Positions 15,660 through 24,172 of a stretch of 64,000 nt of DNA are shown piece after piece (the stretch's first letter is position 1; each line of letters begins with the position of its first letter). The translations under genes were made by a program, and so were the position numbers. The DNA comes from Nonomuraea angiospora. GTDB taxonomy: Bacteria > Actinomycetota > Actinomycetes > Streptosporangiales > Streptosporangiaceae. The notes below the pieces were generated by a model. That model was not told the DNA's origin and did no database searches. It saw nothing but the letters and a program-made list of their open reading frames with translations. Location of the stretch: contig NZ_JADBEK010000001.1 in NCBI RefSeq assembly GCF_014873145.1, positions 7,192,001 to 7,256,000 of the forward strand. Direction: 5' to 3'.

Positions 15660-16783
15660 GACGTCCGGTCCACGGGAAGTTCGGCCTGGACGGAGAAGCC
15701 GCCCTCCTCGCGCGGCGCCGCGCGCAGGCGGCCGCCGAGGGCGGTGACCCGCTCGCGCATGCCGAGCAGGCCGACGCCGGGCGGCGGGGCGGTGTCCGGG
15801 GTGGCCCTGCCGTCGTCGTCGATGCGGACCGCGAGGGCGTCGGGACGGTAGTCGATCCGGACCGACGCGGTCGCGGCGGCGGCGTGCCGGGCGACGTTGG
15901 TGAGGGACTCCTGAACGATCCGGTAGACGGTCCGGTCCACCGCGGCCGGCACGTCATGGCGTTGTCCCCCGATCGTCAGCGTGGCGTCCAGGCCGGTCGT
16001 CCGGGCCCGTTCGACCAGTTCCGCGACGTCGTCGAGCCCACGCGGCGGGCTGGTGTCGTCGTCGCGCAGCGCCTCCAGGGTCGCGCGCAGCTCCCGGGTC
16101 GCCTCGCGTCCGGCCTCCTGGATCGCCAGCAGGGCCTCGGGCACCGGTTCGCCCCGTTTGCGGGCCACGTGGACGGCGACCTCGGCCTGCACCTTGATGA
16201 TCGAGATCTGGTGGGTGAGCGAGTCGTGCAGCTCCCGCGCGATGTGCAGCCGCTCCTCGTCGGCGCGGCGCCGCGCGGTCTCCTCCCGGGTGCGCTCGGC
16301 TTCGTCCGCCCGCCGCTCGGCCTGCCGCAGCGCCTCGCCCGCGGCGCCGGCCGCGACCAGCCAGGCCAGCTCCAGGGCGCCCCGGGCCTGCGCGAACGCC
16401 TCGCCCGTGTCGTGCAGCCCCGAGGCCAGGGCCGCGAGGGGCAGGACGGCCAGCATGGCCAGGCTCGCCGCCACCGTGACGGTACGGTGTCCCGCCCGCA
16501 CGGCCGCGTACACCGCGAACAGGTACGCGACGGCGGGCACGTCGAACCCGGCCGCCTGGTAACCCGCCGCGCACAGCCCGGTGACGGCCAGGACGGGGAC
16601 CGGGGCCCTTCGGCGCGCGGCCAGCGCCAGGCCGCCGGCCGCCAGCAGCGCGTAGCCGAGCAGGTCGGGGTAGGTGGCGGAGTGCTGCCCGGACAGCCCG
16701 GTGACCAGCAGCGCCGCGGCCACGCCCACGGCGATCGCCCAGTCTGTGACCCCTGCCGGGACGCGGAACCGTCCTGTGCTCAT
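15656..16783 (-). CDS. Sensor histidine kinase, NarL/DegS class
   Basis: 375 residues. About five hydrophobic helices in 10-150 form the sensor region, then a charged coiled coil (RRADEAERTREETARRRADEE), HisKA_3 with ARELHDSLTHQ (His186) and HATPase_c with NVARHAAA and DDDGRA. Upstream partner of the response regulator at 14997-15659. Confidence 0.9.
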   Translation of the reverse strand: MSTGRFRVPAGVTDWAIAVGVAAALLVTGLSGQHSATYPDLLGYALLAAGGLALAARRRAPVPVLAVTGLCAAGYQAAGFDVPAVAYLFAVYAAVRAGHRTVTVAASLAMLAVLPLAALASGLHDTGEAFAQARGALELAWLVAAGAAGEALRQAERRADEAERTREETARRRADEERLHIARELHDSLTHQISIIKVQAEVAVHVARKRGEPVPEALLAIQEAGREATRELRATLEALRDDDTSPPRGLDDVAELVERARTTGLDATLTIGGQRHDVPAAVDRTVYRIVQESLTNVARHAAAATASVRIDYRPDALAVRIDDDGRATPDTAPPPGVGLLGMRERVTALGGRLRAAPREEGGFSVQAELPVDRTS

Positions 16784-16998
16784 GCGCGCACCTTAGCCGG
16801 ATGCGGCCGCGGGCGACTCCTGCGCACGGATGACCGGCCGCCTACCGCAGCCGCGGTACTCGCCCGGCTTCTGCGGCCCCCGCGGTAGCCGGCTGCGGCA
16901 CCGGCGGCAGCGCGAACAGCCCACGTCAGGCGGACGACCGGCGACGGGTCCTGCCGACATGCTCAGGTCACATCCGGTCGTAGGAGAAGGAGCACCTC

Positions 16999-17337
16999 AT
17001 GTCTATCCGTCATCTGCTCGCCACGGCCCCGGACGTCAGTTCCTATGACCTGACCCCCGGGCGTCTCTGGTCCTTGGTGGCTATCGTGCTGGGGCTGGCC
17101 GGCGTGGTCCTCGGCGGGCTGGCCCTGGCCCGCCCCACCGGTCGTACCAGGGCCGTCGTGGCCCTGGCGGCGGGGCTGGCCGGCGCGGTCGTCGGCGGGC
17201 TGGTCGTGGCCGCCGCCGAGGGTGGCCCCGGCACCGGCTACGGGATAGTCGGGGGTTACGTCGCCCTGGTGGTGGGGCTGGTCGGCGTGGCGCTCAGCGG
17301 GCTGGGCCTGGCCCGCCGCCCTTCCCGGTCACGGTGA
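16999..17337 (+). CDS. Small membrane protein, likely DUF6223
   Basis: 112 residues with three strongly hydrophobic Gly/Ala/Val-rich helices (about 24-45, 53-72, 79-103) and short polar ends. The N-terminus MSIRHLLATAPDVSSYDLTPGRLWS resembles, from memory, the actinobacterial DUF6223 family. Function unknown. GAAGGAG lies just before the ATG. Its last 44 bp overlap the end of the convergent rhamnosidase gene. Confidence 0.65.
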   Translation: MSIRHLLATAPDVSSYDLTPGRLWSLVAIVLGLAGVVLGGLALARPTGRTRAVVALAAGLAGAVVGGLVVAAAEGGPGTGYGIVGGYVALVVGLVGVALSGLGLARRPSRSR

Positions 17338-19885
17338 AGGTGTGGATGCCGGCGCCCACCTCGCGCATGGCGCTCCCGGGCAGGTCCACCTCGGCGACCG
17401 TCCCTGGGGGCACGGTCGCCGTGACCGTGAGCGTCTCGCCGTCCCGTTCCCACGAGACGGACGCGAGGCCGTACGGGGTTTCGAGGCGGGCCGAGGCGTG
17501 GGTGAGGCCGCCGCCCGGCCGAGGGGCGATGCGCAGGCGGCGGTAGCCGGGGGCGGCAGGGGCGAGTCCGGCGACGGTGCGGTGCAGGAAGTCGGCGACC
17601 GCGCCCAGCGCATAGTGGTTGAACGAGGTCATCTCGCCCGGGTTGACCGTGCCGTCCGGCAGCAGGCTGTCCCAGCGCTCCCAGATCGTGGTGGCGCCCA
17701 TCGTCACCGGGTACAGCCAGGACGGGCACGCGCGCTGCGTGAGCAGCTCGTAGGCGGTGTCGTACGCCCCGACCGAGCAGAGCGCGTCGCAGATGAGCGG
17801 CGTGCCGGCGAAGCCCGTGCTGATGCGGTGATCGTCCTGGACGACCAGCTCGACCAGGCGCCGCCCGGCCCGCTCGCGCTGCGCGGGCCCCTCCAGCAGG
17901 TCGAAGGTCAGGGCCAGGGCGTAGGAGGTCTGGCTGTCGCAGGCCAGCCGGCCCGACGGGGTGACGAACTCGCGGCGGAACGCGGCTCGTACGGCCTCGG
18001 CCAGCTCGCCGTACCGTGCCGCGTCGGCATGGTGGCCGAGCAGCGCCGCCGTGTCCGCCAGGACGCGAGCCGTGCGGGCGTGGTAGGCGGTGGCGACCAG
18101 CGCGGGGTCCGTACGCGTCTTGCCCGGCTTGTCGGGGGGCGCGGCGGGGTCGAGCCAGTCGCCGTACTGGAAGCCCTCGTTCCACAGGTGGTCGTCGCCG
18201 GCCAGGGACGTGACGTGCTCCACCCACGCCTTCATGCTGGCGTACTGCGCGCGCAGCAGGCCGAGGTCGCCGGAGCTGCGGTAGAGCACCCACGGGACGA
18301 GCACCGCGGCGTCACCCCACACCGCGGCGGAGCGCGGCGGGAACTTCAGCGGCACCCACGGCACGTACGGCGGCACCGTGCCGAGGTCGGCCTGCTCGGC
18401 GGCCAGGTCGGCCAGCCAGGACGCCAGCGCTCCCGAGCAGTCGTACAGGAACGCCGCGGTCGGGGCGAAGACCTGGAGGTCGCCGGTCCAGCCCAGGCGC
18501 TCGTCACGTTGGGGGCAGTCGGTGGGCAGGTCGACGTAGTTGCCGCGCATGCTCCACCGGACGTTGTCGTGCAGGCGGCTCAGCAGCGGGTCGGAGCAGT
18601 CGAACGCGCCGATGGGCCGCAGGTCGGTGTGGCAGACCACGGCCTGGACATCGGCGGGGCCGAGGTCTCCGGGCCACCCGTCGACCTGGGCGTAGCGGAA
18701 GCCGTGCGTGGTGAAGCGGGGCTCCCACTCCTCGGGCCCGTCGCCGCCGCGCAGCGTGTACTGGTCGAGCGCGGCCGCCTGGCGCAGCGGCCGCAGGGCG
18801 AGCGCGCCGTTCTCCAGGACCTCGGCGTGCCGGAGCGTGACGGTGTGCCCGGCCGGGCCCTGCACGCGGATGCGCAGGCGGCCGGCGAGGTTCTGGCCGA
18901 AGTCGAGAATGGTCTCCCCGCTCGGGCCGGTCAGCACCGCCACCGGGCTCAGCGTCTCCGTCCGGCGCACGGGAGGACCGCTGGGGGCGACCAGCCGGGC
19001 CGGGTCGTGGGCGAGCACGTCGGCGGGCAGCCAGGCCGAGTCGTCGAAGCCGGGCTCGGACCAGCCGTCGGGCAGCAGCCGGGCGTCGTGCTTCTCCCCG
19101 TCGTAGAGGCTCGTGGCGGTGATCGGACCGGTGGCGCAGCGCCAGGAGCCGTCGGTGACGACCGTCTCCGCCGTGCCGTCCTCGTAGGCGATCTCGAGCT
19201 GGGCGATGATCGCCGTACGGTCGCCGTAGACGCCGGTCGTGCCGCCCAGGAACCCGATGCGGCCCCGGTACCAGCCGTCGGCCAGGGTGGCGCCGATGGC
19301 GTTGGCGCCCCGGCGCAGCAGGGTGGTGACGTCGTGGGTGCGGTAGCGCAGGCGGTGGCCGTAGCTGGTCCAGCCGGGGGCGAGCACGTCGTCGCCGACG
19401 ACGTGGCCGTTGATCTCGGCCTCGTACAGGCCGTGGGCGGTGACGTAGAGGCGGGCGCGGGCGATCGGGGCGCGCAGGGTGAAGTCGCGGCGCAGCAGGA
19501 GGGCGGGGCCGTCGGGCGGGCCGAGCAGTCCGGGCGGCGGTGCGGCGGCGCCGGCCTGCCAGTCGGCGGGTTCCAGCAGGCCGGTCTCGGCCCACGACCA
19601 TTCGCTCCAGTCGCTCGCCTTGCCGTCGTGGCCGTGGACCCGTACGCGGGCGCCGCGCCGTTCGCGCGAGCCCAGCGGCCCGCCGGGCCAGGGCACGAGC
19701 ACCGACTCCTCCGACTCGACCCGGCCGCTCGCGGTGCCGTCGCTCAGCTCGATCTCGTAGGCGGCCTGCCGCCAGCCGGGGAGGCCGGTGGTGACGGTCC
19801 ACGACAGGCGGGGCGCGTTCTCGCCGATGCCGAGCGGGTCGCGGTGGTGTTCGAAGGTGGGGGCGTGGACGTGCGGAGAGGTCAT
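17294..19885 (-). CDS. Alpha-L-rhamnosidase, GH78
   Basis: 863 residues without a signal peptide, so probably cytoplasmic. Order: N-terminal beta-sandwiches (about 1-330; RHAEVLENGAL, HGFRYAQVDGWPG), an alpha/alpha-barrel catalytic domain (about 400-760) with the GH78 signature DCPQRDERLGWTGD near 455-468 (general acid region) and ERWDSL, and a C-terminal beta-sandwich (DFLHRTVAGLAP, LETPYGLASVSWE). It hydrolyses terminal alpha-L-rhamnose from rhamnosides. The gene ends the operon binding protein-permease-permease-GH78, and the intracellular location fits import of the intact rhamnoside. One base separates it from the preceding permease. Confidence 0.92.
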   Translation of the reverse strand: MTSPHVHAPTFEHHRDPLGIGENAPRLSWTVTTGLPGWRQAAYEIELSDGTASGRVESEESVLVPWPGGPLGSRERRGARVRVHGHDGKASDWSEWSWAETGLLEPADWQAGAAAPPPGLLGPPDGPALLLRRDFTLRAPIARARLYVTAHGLYEAEINGHVVGDDVLAPGWTSYGHRLRYRTHDVTTLLRRGANAIGATLADGWYRGRIGFLGGTTGVYGDRTAIIAQLEIAYEDGTAETVVTDGSWRCATGPITATSLYDGEKHDARLLPDGWSEPGFDDSAWLPADVLAHDPARLVAPSGPPVRRTETLSPVAVLTGPSGETILDFGQNLAGRLRIRVQGPAGHTVTLRHAEVLENGALALRPLRQAAALDQYTLRGGDGPEEWEPRFTTHGFRYAQVDGWPGDLGPADVQAVVCHTDLRPIGAFDCSDPLLSRLHDNVRWSMRGNYVDLPTDCPQRDERLGWTGDLQVFAPTAAFLYDCSGALASWLADLAAEQADLGTVPPYVPWVPLKFPPRSAAVWGDAAVLVPWVLYRSSGDLGLLRAQYASMKAWVEHVTSLAGDDHLWNEGFQYGDWLDPAAPPDKPGKTRTDPALVATAYHARTARVLADTAALLGHHADAARYGELAEAVRAAFRREFVTPSGRLACDSQTSYALALTFDLLEGPAQRERAGRRLVELVVQDDHRISTGFAGTPLICDALCSVGAYDTAYELLTQRACPSWLYPVTMGATTIWERWDSLLPDGTVNPGEMTSFNHYALGAVADFLHRTVAGLAPAAPGYRRLRIAPRPGGGLTHASARLETPYGLASVSWERDGETLTVTATVPPGTVAEVDLPGSAMREVGAGIHTFTVTGKGGGPGPAR

Positions 19886-19886
19886 G

Positions 19887-20714
19887 TCATCCCTTGATGG
19901 CGCCGGCGGTCATCCCAGCGACGATCTTGCGGTTGAAGAAGATGAAAAGGAGCAGCGGCGGGATCGTGATCAGCACGATGTCCATGAACAGCAGGTTCCA
20001 CTGCGTGCTGTACTGGCTCTGGAAGTTGTAGAGGGTCACCTGCACGGTCGCGTTGTCGTCGCCGGGCAGGAAGTACAGCGGGTTGACGAAGTCGTTGAAG
20101 ACCGCCACCGAGCTGGTCACGATCACGGTGACGGTGACCGGCCGCAGCAGCGGGAAGATCACCCGGAAGAACAGGGCGAGCCCGGTGCAGCCGTCGATCT
20201 GGGCGGCCTCGTCCAGCTCGCGCGGGATGGCCGCCACGAACGCGCGGAAGAGCAGCACCGCGAAGGACAGGTGGAAGGCGACCTCGATGAGGATCAGCCC
20301 TGGCAGCGTCTTGAACAGGCCGATGGCCTGCAGCAGCCAGATCGTCGGCACGATCGCGGGTGGGATGATCAGCCCGGCCAGGACCAGGAAGTTCGCCAGC
20401 GACCCGATCCGGCCCGCGCGGCGTTGCAGCACGAACGCGGCCATGGCGGCGAAGAGCACGATGAGCGTGACCGACACGACGGTGAGGATGGTGCTGTTGA
20501 GGTAGGCGCGCAGCAGCACGTAGTCACGCGCCTCGATCACCTCCAGGAGGTTCTGGACGGCCCGCCACTCGTTCGGCCAGGAGAAGTCCAGGTCCGCGGA
20601 CTGGAGGGGATCCTTGACCGCGGTCAGCAGCATGAACGAGAACGGGACCAGGAAGACCACGGCGGCCCCGAGCAGCGCGATCCCCTCCGCGCCGAATCTC
20701 TTGAGTGCTCTCAC
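19887..20714 (-). CDS. Carbohydrate ABC transporter permease (MalG-like)
   Basis: 275 residues from GTG 20714. Six membrane segments; the EAA loop reads ELDEAAQIDGCTGLALFFRVIFPLL split over about 180-205. Typical CUT1 inner-membrane subunit. The start overlaps the stop of the upstream permease by 4 bp. Longer open frame upstream is out of register with the other permease and was not used. Confidence 0.9.
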   Translation of the reverse strand: MRALKRFGAEGIALLGAAVVFLVPFSFMLLTAVKDPLQSADLDFSWPNEWRAVQNLLEVIEARDYVLLRAYLNSTILTVVSVTLIVLFAAMAAFVLQRRAGRIGSLANFLVLAGLIIPPAIVPTIWLLQAIGLFKTLPGLILIEVAFHLSFAVLLFRAFVAAIPRELDEAAQIDGCTGLALFFRVIFPLLRPVTVTVIVTSSVAVFNDFVNPLYFLPGDDNATVQVTLYNFQSQYSTQWNLLFMDIVLITIPPLLLFIFFNRKIVAGMTAGAIKG

Positions 20715-21634
20715 GAAGTCACCTGCCTCTTGGCCAGGAAGCGGTTCAGGGGGACGACGACGGCGGTCACGACCACGAAAAGGATCACGTTGCCCGCGGT
20801 GGACAGGCCGAAGAAGCCGGCCTGGTACTGCTTGTAGATGATCGAGGCGATGGTGTCGCTGGTGAAGCCGGGTCCGCCGCGGGTCATCGTCCAGATGAGG
20901 TCGAAGGAGCGCAGGCCACCGATGAGGGAGAGGATGATCACCGAGTACGTGGCCGGCCAGGACAGCGGGAGGGTGACGTGGCGGAAGCGGTGCCAGGCGC
21001 CCCCGCCGTCCACGGCGACCGCCTGGTAGTAGTCGCGCGGGATGGACATGATGCCGGCGATGTAGATCACCGTGGCCAGGCCGACGCCCTTCCACACGTC
21101 CACCAGGGCGACCGAGAGCAGGGCGGTGCCGGCGTCGCCGAGCCAGTCGGGGCCGTCGATGCCGACCACGGCCAGGGTCTTGTCGACCAGGCCGGTGTCG
21201 GGCCTGAGCAGGGCGCTGAAGGTGATGCCGACCGCGACCGTGGAGACCAGGACGGGGAAGAACACCACCGAGCGCAGGAAGCCGCGCAGCCGCAGCCGCG
21301 AGGTGAGCAGCACGCCGAGCAGCAGCCCGAACACCACCTTCAGCCCGGAGGTGAGCACGGCGTAGACCAGGGTGTTGGCGAAGCCGGCGCGCAGGTTCTG
21401 CTCGGCGAAGAAGTCGCGGAAGTTGTCCAGACCGACGAAGGTGCTGTCGAACAGGGTCCAGCGGGTCAGCGCGAAGTAGAACGCCATCGCCGTCGGCACC
21501 AGGAAGATCACCAGGTAGACGACGGCGGCCGGCAGGTACAGCCCGTACGGGTAGGCCGCGTTCCGCCTCGCGTGGGGTCGGGGCAGGGCGGGGCCGGGCA
21601 CCGTTCGGGGCCCGGCCTCCTGCTGGGTCACCAT
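20711..21634 (-). CDS. Carbohydrate ABC transporter permease (MalF-like)
   Basis: 307 residues with six hydrophobic helices and the EAA motif YYQAVAVDGGGAWHRFRHVTLP around 215-236, as in CUT1 family permeases. Start ATG 21634 overlaps the binding-protein gene by 7 bp. No ATPase gene is present in this operon; CUT1 systems of actinomycetes commonly use a shared MsiK-type ATPase encoded elsewhere. Confidence 0.9.
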   Translation of the reverse strand: MVTQQEAGPRTVPGPALPRPHARRNAAYPYGLYLPAAVVYLVIFLVPTAMAFYFALTRWTLFDSTFVGLDNFRDFFAEQNLRAGFANTLVYAVLTSGLKVVFGLLLGVLLTSRLRLRGFLRSVVFFPVLVSTVAVGITFSALLRPDTGLVDKTLAVVGIDGPDWLGDAGTALLSVALVDVWKGVGLATVIYIAGIMSIPRDYYQAVAVDGGGAWHRFRHVTLPLSWPATYSVIILSLIGGLRSFDLIWTMTRGGPGFTSDTIASIIYKQYQAGFFGLSTAGNVILFVVVTAVVVPLNRFLAKRQVTS

Positions 21635-22929
21635 CCGGGGAGCCCCAGTTGCTTGGCCTGCTTGTCCACGTCCTTGTCGTACTGCGCGGCGCCCTCGGCG
21701 GGCGGCGTCAGCCCGGAGCCGACCGCGACGGTGATCTGCTCCAGCGACGGGCCCTTGACCGGCGAGACGAACTCCAGAGCGGAGGCCGTGGCGCCCTTGT
21801 CGAGGTAGGCCTGCAGGTCCTTGGCCGCCTGGATGGCGTTGTCCGGCAGCTTGGCCCCGTTGACCCGGTACGGTCCCGCGGGCTGGACGGCCTTGCTGAT
21901 CGCGTCCGTGCCGGCCGGCGAGGCGATGAAGGCGAGGAACTTCTTGGCCGCGTCGAGGTGCTCGGTGGTCTTGGCGATGTAGACGCCGGGCGGCTCCCAG
22001 ACGGTGGCGCCATTCTTGGCCGCGTCGGCGCCGGGGACGCCGAAGAAGCCGACGTCGGTCGCGGCCTGCGGCATCGTGGCCACCAGCGGCGGGATCTGGG
22101 AGCTGGTCATCGCGTAGTGCGCGCCCTTGCCTTCGACCAGCAGCTTCATGCCCTGCTCCGCGGTGGCCGAGCCGAAGCCGTCGTTGAGGTAGCCCTTGGC
22201 GTGCACCTCGGCCAGGTGATCGAACCCGGCCCTGGCCGCGGGAGTGGTGGCGAACTTGGCCTTGTTGGCCGTGTAGTCCCGCGCGAAGGCCGGGACCGCG
22301 GCCTGGACGTTGTAGTAGTCGCTGAGCAGCAGCAGCTGCGAGGTCCAGGTGTCCTTGAACGTGGAGATCACCGGCGTGATCCCGGCCGCCTTGATCCTGT
22401 CGTTGTTGGCCATGAACTCGGCCCACGTCCTGGGCACCTGGAGGCCGAGCTGGTCGTAGACCTTGCGGTTGTAGAGGATGCCGCCGCCGCTCATGCTGCC
22501 GGACGGCACGCCGTACACCTTGCCGCCCTGGGTCACGGCGGGCAGGTATTCCTTCTGCACGTCGGCCAGCACCGGATCGCCGGTCAGGTCGACCATGGTC
22601 TGCGCCGGGTTGAGCGCCTGGAGCAGGGAGCCCGAGTTGTACCAGAACACGTCCGACATCTCGCCGGTCGAGAGCCTGGTCTTGATGAGGTTGTCGCCTT
22701 CGGTACCGCCCGGCCGCGTCTCGGTCTCAATCTTGATCTTGGGGTTGGCCCGCATGAAGGCGTCCGCGAGCCCCTTGGCTCTCGCCGTGGTCGACGCGCC
22801 GTTGTCGATGAGGAAGGACAGGGTGACGGTGCCGTCGGCAGCCGGCCCGGAGTCGGATCCGCAGGAGGTCAGTGCCGCCGTGGTCAGAACGGCCAGGCCC
22901 GCTGCGAGCATGCGGTGAGAGGTCTTCAC
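21628..22929 (-). CDS. Extracellular sugar-binding lipoprotein (CUT1)
   Basis: 433 residues. Lipoprotein signal with lipobox LTSC near residues 20-23, followed by GSDSGPAADG. The remainder matches SBP_bac_1 proteins (FLIDNGASTTARAKGLADAF, VFWYNSGSLLQAL, WEPPGVYIAK). It captures an oligosaccharide outside the membrane for the two permeases; the linked GH78 gene suggests a rhamnose-containing substrate. First gene of the operon, divergent from the LacI regulator. Confidence 0.9.
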   Translation of the reverse strand: MKTSHRMLAAGLAVLTTAALTSCGSDSGPAADGTVTLSFLIDNGASTTARAKGLADAFMRANPKIKIETETRPGGTEGDNLIKTRLSTGEMSDVFWYNSGSLLQALNPAQTMVDLTGDPVLADVQKEYLPAVTQGGKVYGVPSGSMSGGGILYNRKVYDQLGLQVPRTWAEFMANNDRIKAAGITPVISTFKDTWTSQLLLLSDYYNVQAAVPAFARDYTANKAKFATTPAARAGFDHLAEVHAKGYLNDGFGSATAEQGMKLLVEGKGAHYAMTSSQIPPLVATMPQAATDVGFFGVPGADAAKNGATVWEPPGVYIAKTTEHLDAAKKFLAFIASPAGTDAISKAVQPAGPYRVNGAKLPDNAIQAAKDLQAYLDKGATASALEFVSPVKGPSLEQITVAVGSGLTPPAEGAAQYDKDVDKQAKQLGLPGW

Positions 22930-22945
22930 AGTGCCCCTACAGGTC

Positions 22946-22961
22946 GTTGAATCGTTTTAAC
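22946..22961. promoter_or_regulatory. Imperfect LacI-type operator in the binding-protein leader
   Basis: GTTGAATCGTTTTAAC follows the pattern GTTnAAnCGnTTnAAC (12 of 16 symmetric positions), resembling LacI-family sites. It lies 17 bp before the start of the binding-protein gene, where it could block transcription. Confidence 0.45.
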
Positions 22962-23015
22962 GGGCCCCCGATGCGAGTTAACGTAGCCGTTACGCCACCG
23001 GCGGTCAAGGAAAAA

Positions 23016-23031
23016 CGTAGACCGGTCTACG
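23016..23031. promoter_or_regulatory. Palindromic LacI-type operator 1
   Basis: CGTAGACCGGTCTACG is a perfect 16-bp palindrome with the central CG of LacI-family operators, in the divergent promoter region of the rhamnoside operon and its regulator. Confidence 0.7.
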
Positions 23032-23070
23032 GGCATGTTTCCTCTAAGAGGCTTCGTATCCCACAACGAA

Positions 23071-23086
23071 TGTAAACCGGTCTACG
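23071..23086. promoter_or_regulatory. LacI-type operator 2
   Basis: TGTAAACCGGTCTACG differs from operator 1 at two bases. The sites are 55 bp apart centre to centre, about five helical turns, a distance compatible with looping or co-operative binding. It lies about 40 bp before the regulator start, suggesting autoregulation. Confidence 0.7.
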
Positions 23087-23124
23087 CGGGCGTACAATCG
23101 GCCAGGACTCGGATTCGAGAAGGG

Positions 23125-24168
23125 ATGCCCATGGTCGCGCCTGAGCGACGACGAAGAGTGACCATCTCCGACGTGGCGAAACTCGCCGGGGTCTCCAAGG
23201 CGGCGGTCTCGAAGGTCATCCGCAACGACTACGGGGTCAGCGAGGCCATGCGGGACCGCGTCAAGCGGGCCATCGACGAGCTGGGCTACCGCCCCCAGGC
23301 CGCCGCCCGCGCGCTGCGCGGACGGTCGTTCACCATCGGCGTGCTCATGCAGCACATCGGGATCCCGTTCTACGCCGAGATCATGAGCGGTCTGGTGGAG
23401 CAGCTCGAGGAGTCCGACTATCAAGCGATCATGATCCAGGGCGGCACCCGCGCCAAGACCGAGGAACGGGCCATCGACGCCCTGATGGACCGGCAGGTGG
23501 ACGGCATTCTCATGATCGCCCCGCTCGCCGGCCGCACGCAGCTGGAGCGGGTGGCCCGCGAGATCCCCACCCTGGTGCTCGGCCGGCACGATCGCTCACC
23601 GGCGTACGACTCGATCGTCGACGACGACCGTACGGGCTCCGAGCTCGTCATGGAGCACCTGATCGCGCTCGGTCACCGTCGCATCGGGCACATCACCTTC
23701 CACGAGGACCACGGACAACCTGCCGACCACAAGCCGCACCTCAGGGCCGAGACCTACGAGCGCGTGATGCGTGACCACGGGTTCGCCGACGAGATCGCCG
23801 TCGTCGCGACCTCCTACTCCGAGGAGGGCGGCTATCGCGGCGCCCACGAGCTGCTGAGCCGGTCCCCACGTCCGACGGCGATCTTCGCGGGCTCCGACGA
23901 GTCGGCGCTCGGCGTCCTGACCGCGCTCCACGAGGCCGGGCTCTCCGTCCCGGACGACGTCTCCGTGGCCGGCTACGACAACACCCGGCTGGCCGCCCAT
24001 CCCAACATCGCGCTGACCACCGTCAACCAGGACGGCGCCGTCATGGGCCGGACGGCGGGGCGGCTGCTGCTCGAACGCGTCGAGGGCCGCGCCGCCGCCG
24101 TCCACTTCTCCGTCACGCCGAGTCTGGTCGTGCGTCGCTCCACCGCGCCTCCCGGCCCGGGCGCCTGA
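23125..24168 (+). CDS. LacI family transcriptional regulator
   Basis: 347 residues. LacI HTH at about 13-60 (VTISDVAKLAGVSKAAVSKVIRN, read with hinge QAAARALRG) and a periplasmic-binding-protein-like effector domain (TIGVLMQHIGIPFYAEIM, IFAGSDESALGVLTAL, SVAGYDNT). Probably represses the divergent rhamnoside uptake operon until a sugar binds. ATG 23125 has AAGGG upstream; ATG 23131 is an alternative. Confidence 0.9.
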   Translation: MPMVAPERRRRVTISDVAKLAGVSKAAVSKVIRNDYGVSEAMRDRVKRAIDELGYRPQAAARALRGRSFTIGVLMQHIGIPFYAEIMSGLVEQLEESDYQAIMIQGGTRAKTEERAIDALMDRQVDGILMIAPLAGRTQLERVAREIPTLVLGRHDRSPAYDSIVDDDRTGSELVMEHLIALGHRRIGHITFHEDHGQPADHKPHLRAETYERVMRDHGFADEIAVVATSYSEEGGYRGAHELLSRSPRPTAIFAGSDESALGVLTALHEAGLSVPDDVSVAGYDNTRLAAHPNIALTTVNQDGAVMGRTAGRLLLERVEGRAAAVHFSVTPSLVVRRSTAPPGPGA

Positions 24169-24172
24169 CGGC

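Noticed and set aside
17342..19897. Open frame of 851 codons opposite the rhamnosidase
   Set aside because: Composition is low-complexity Arg/Gly/Val/Gln and it mirrors the GH78 gene in the antisense strand.
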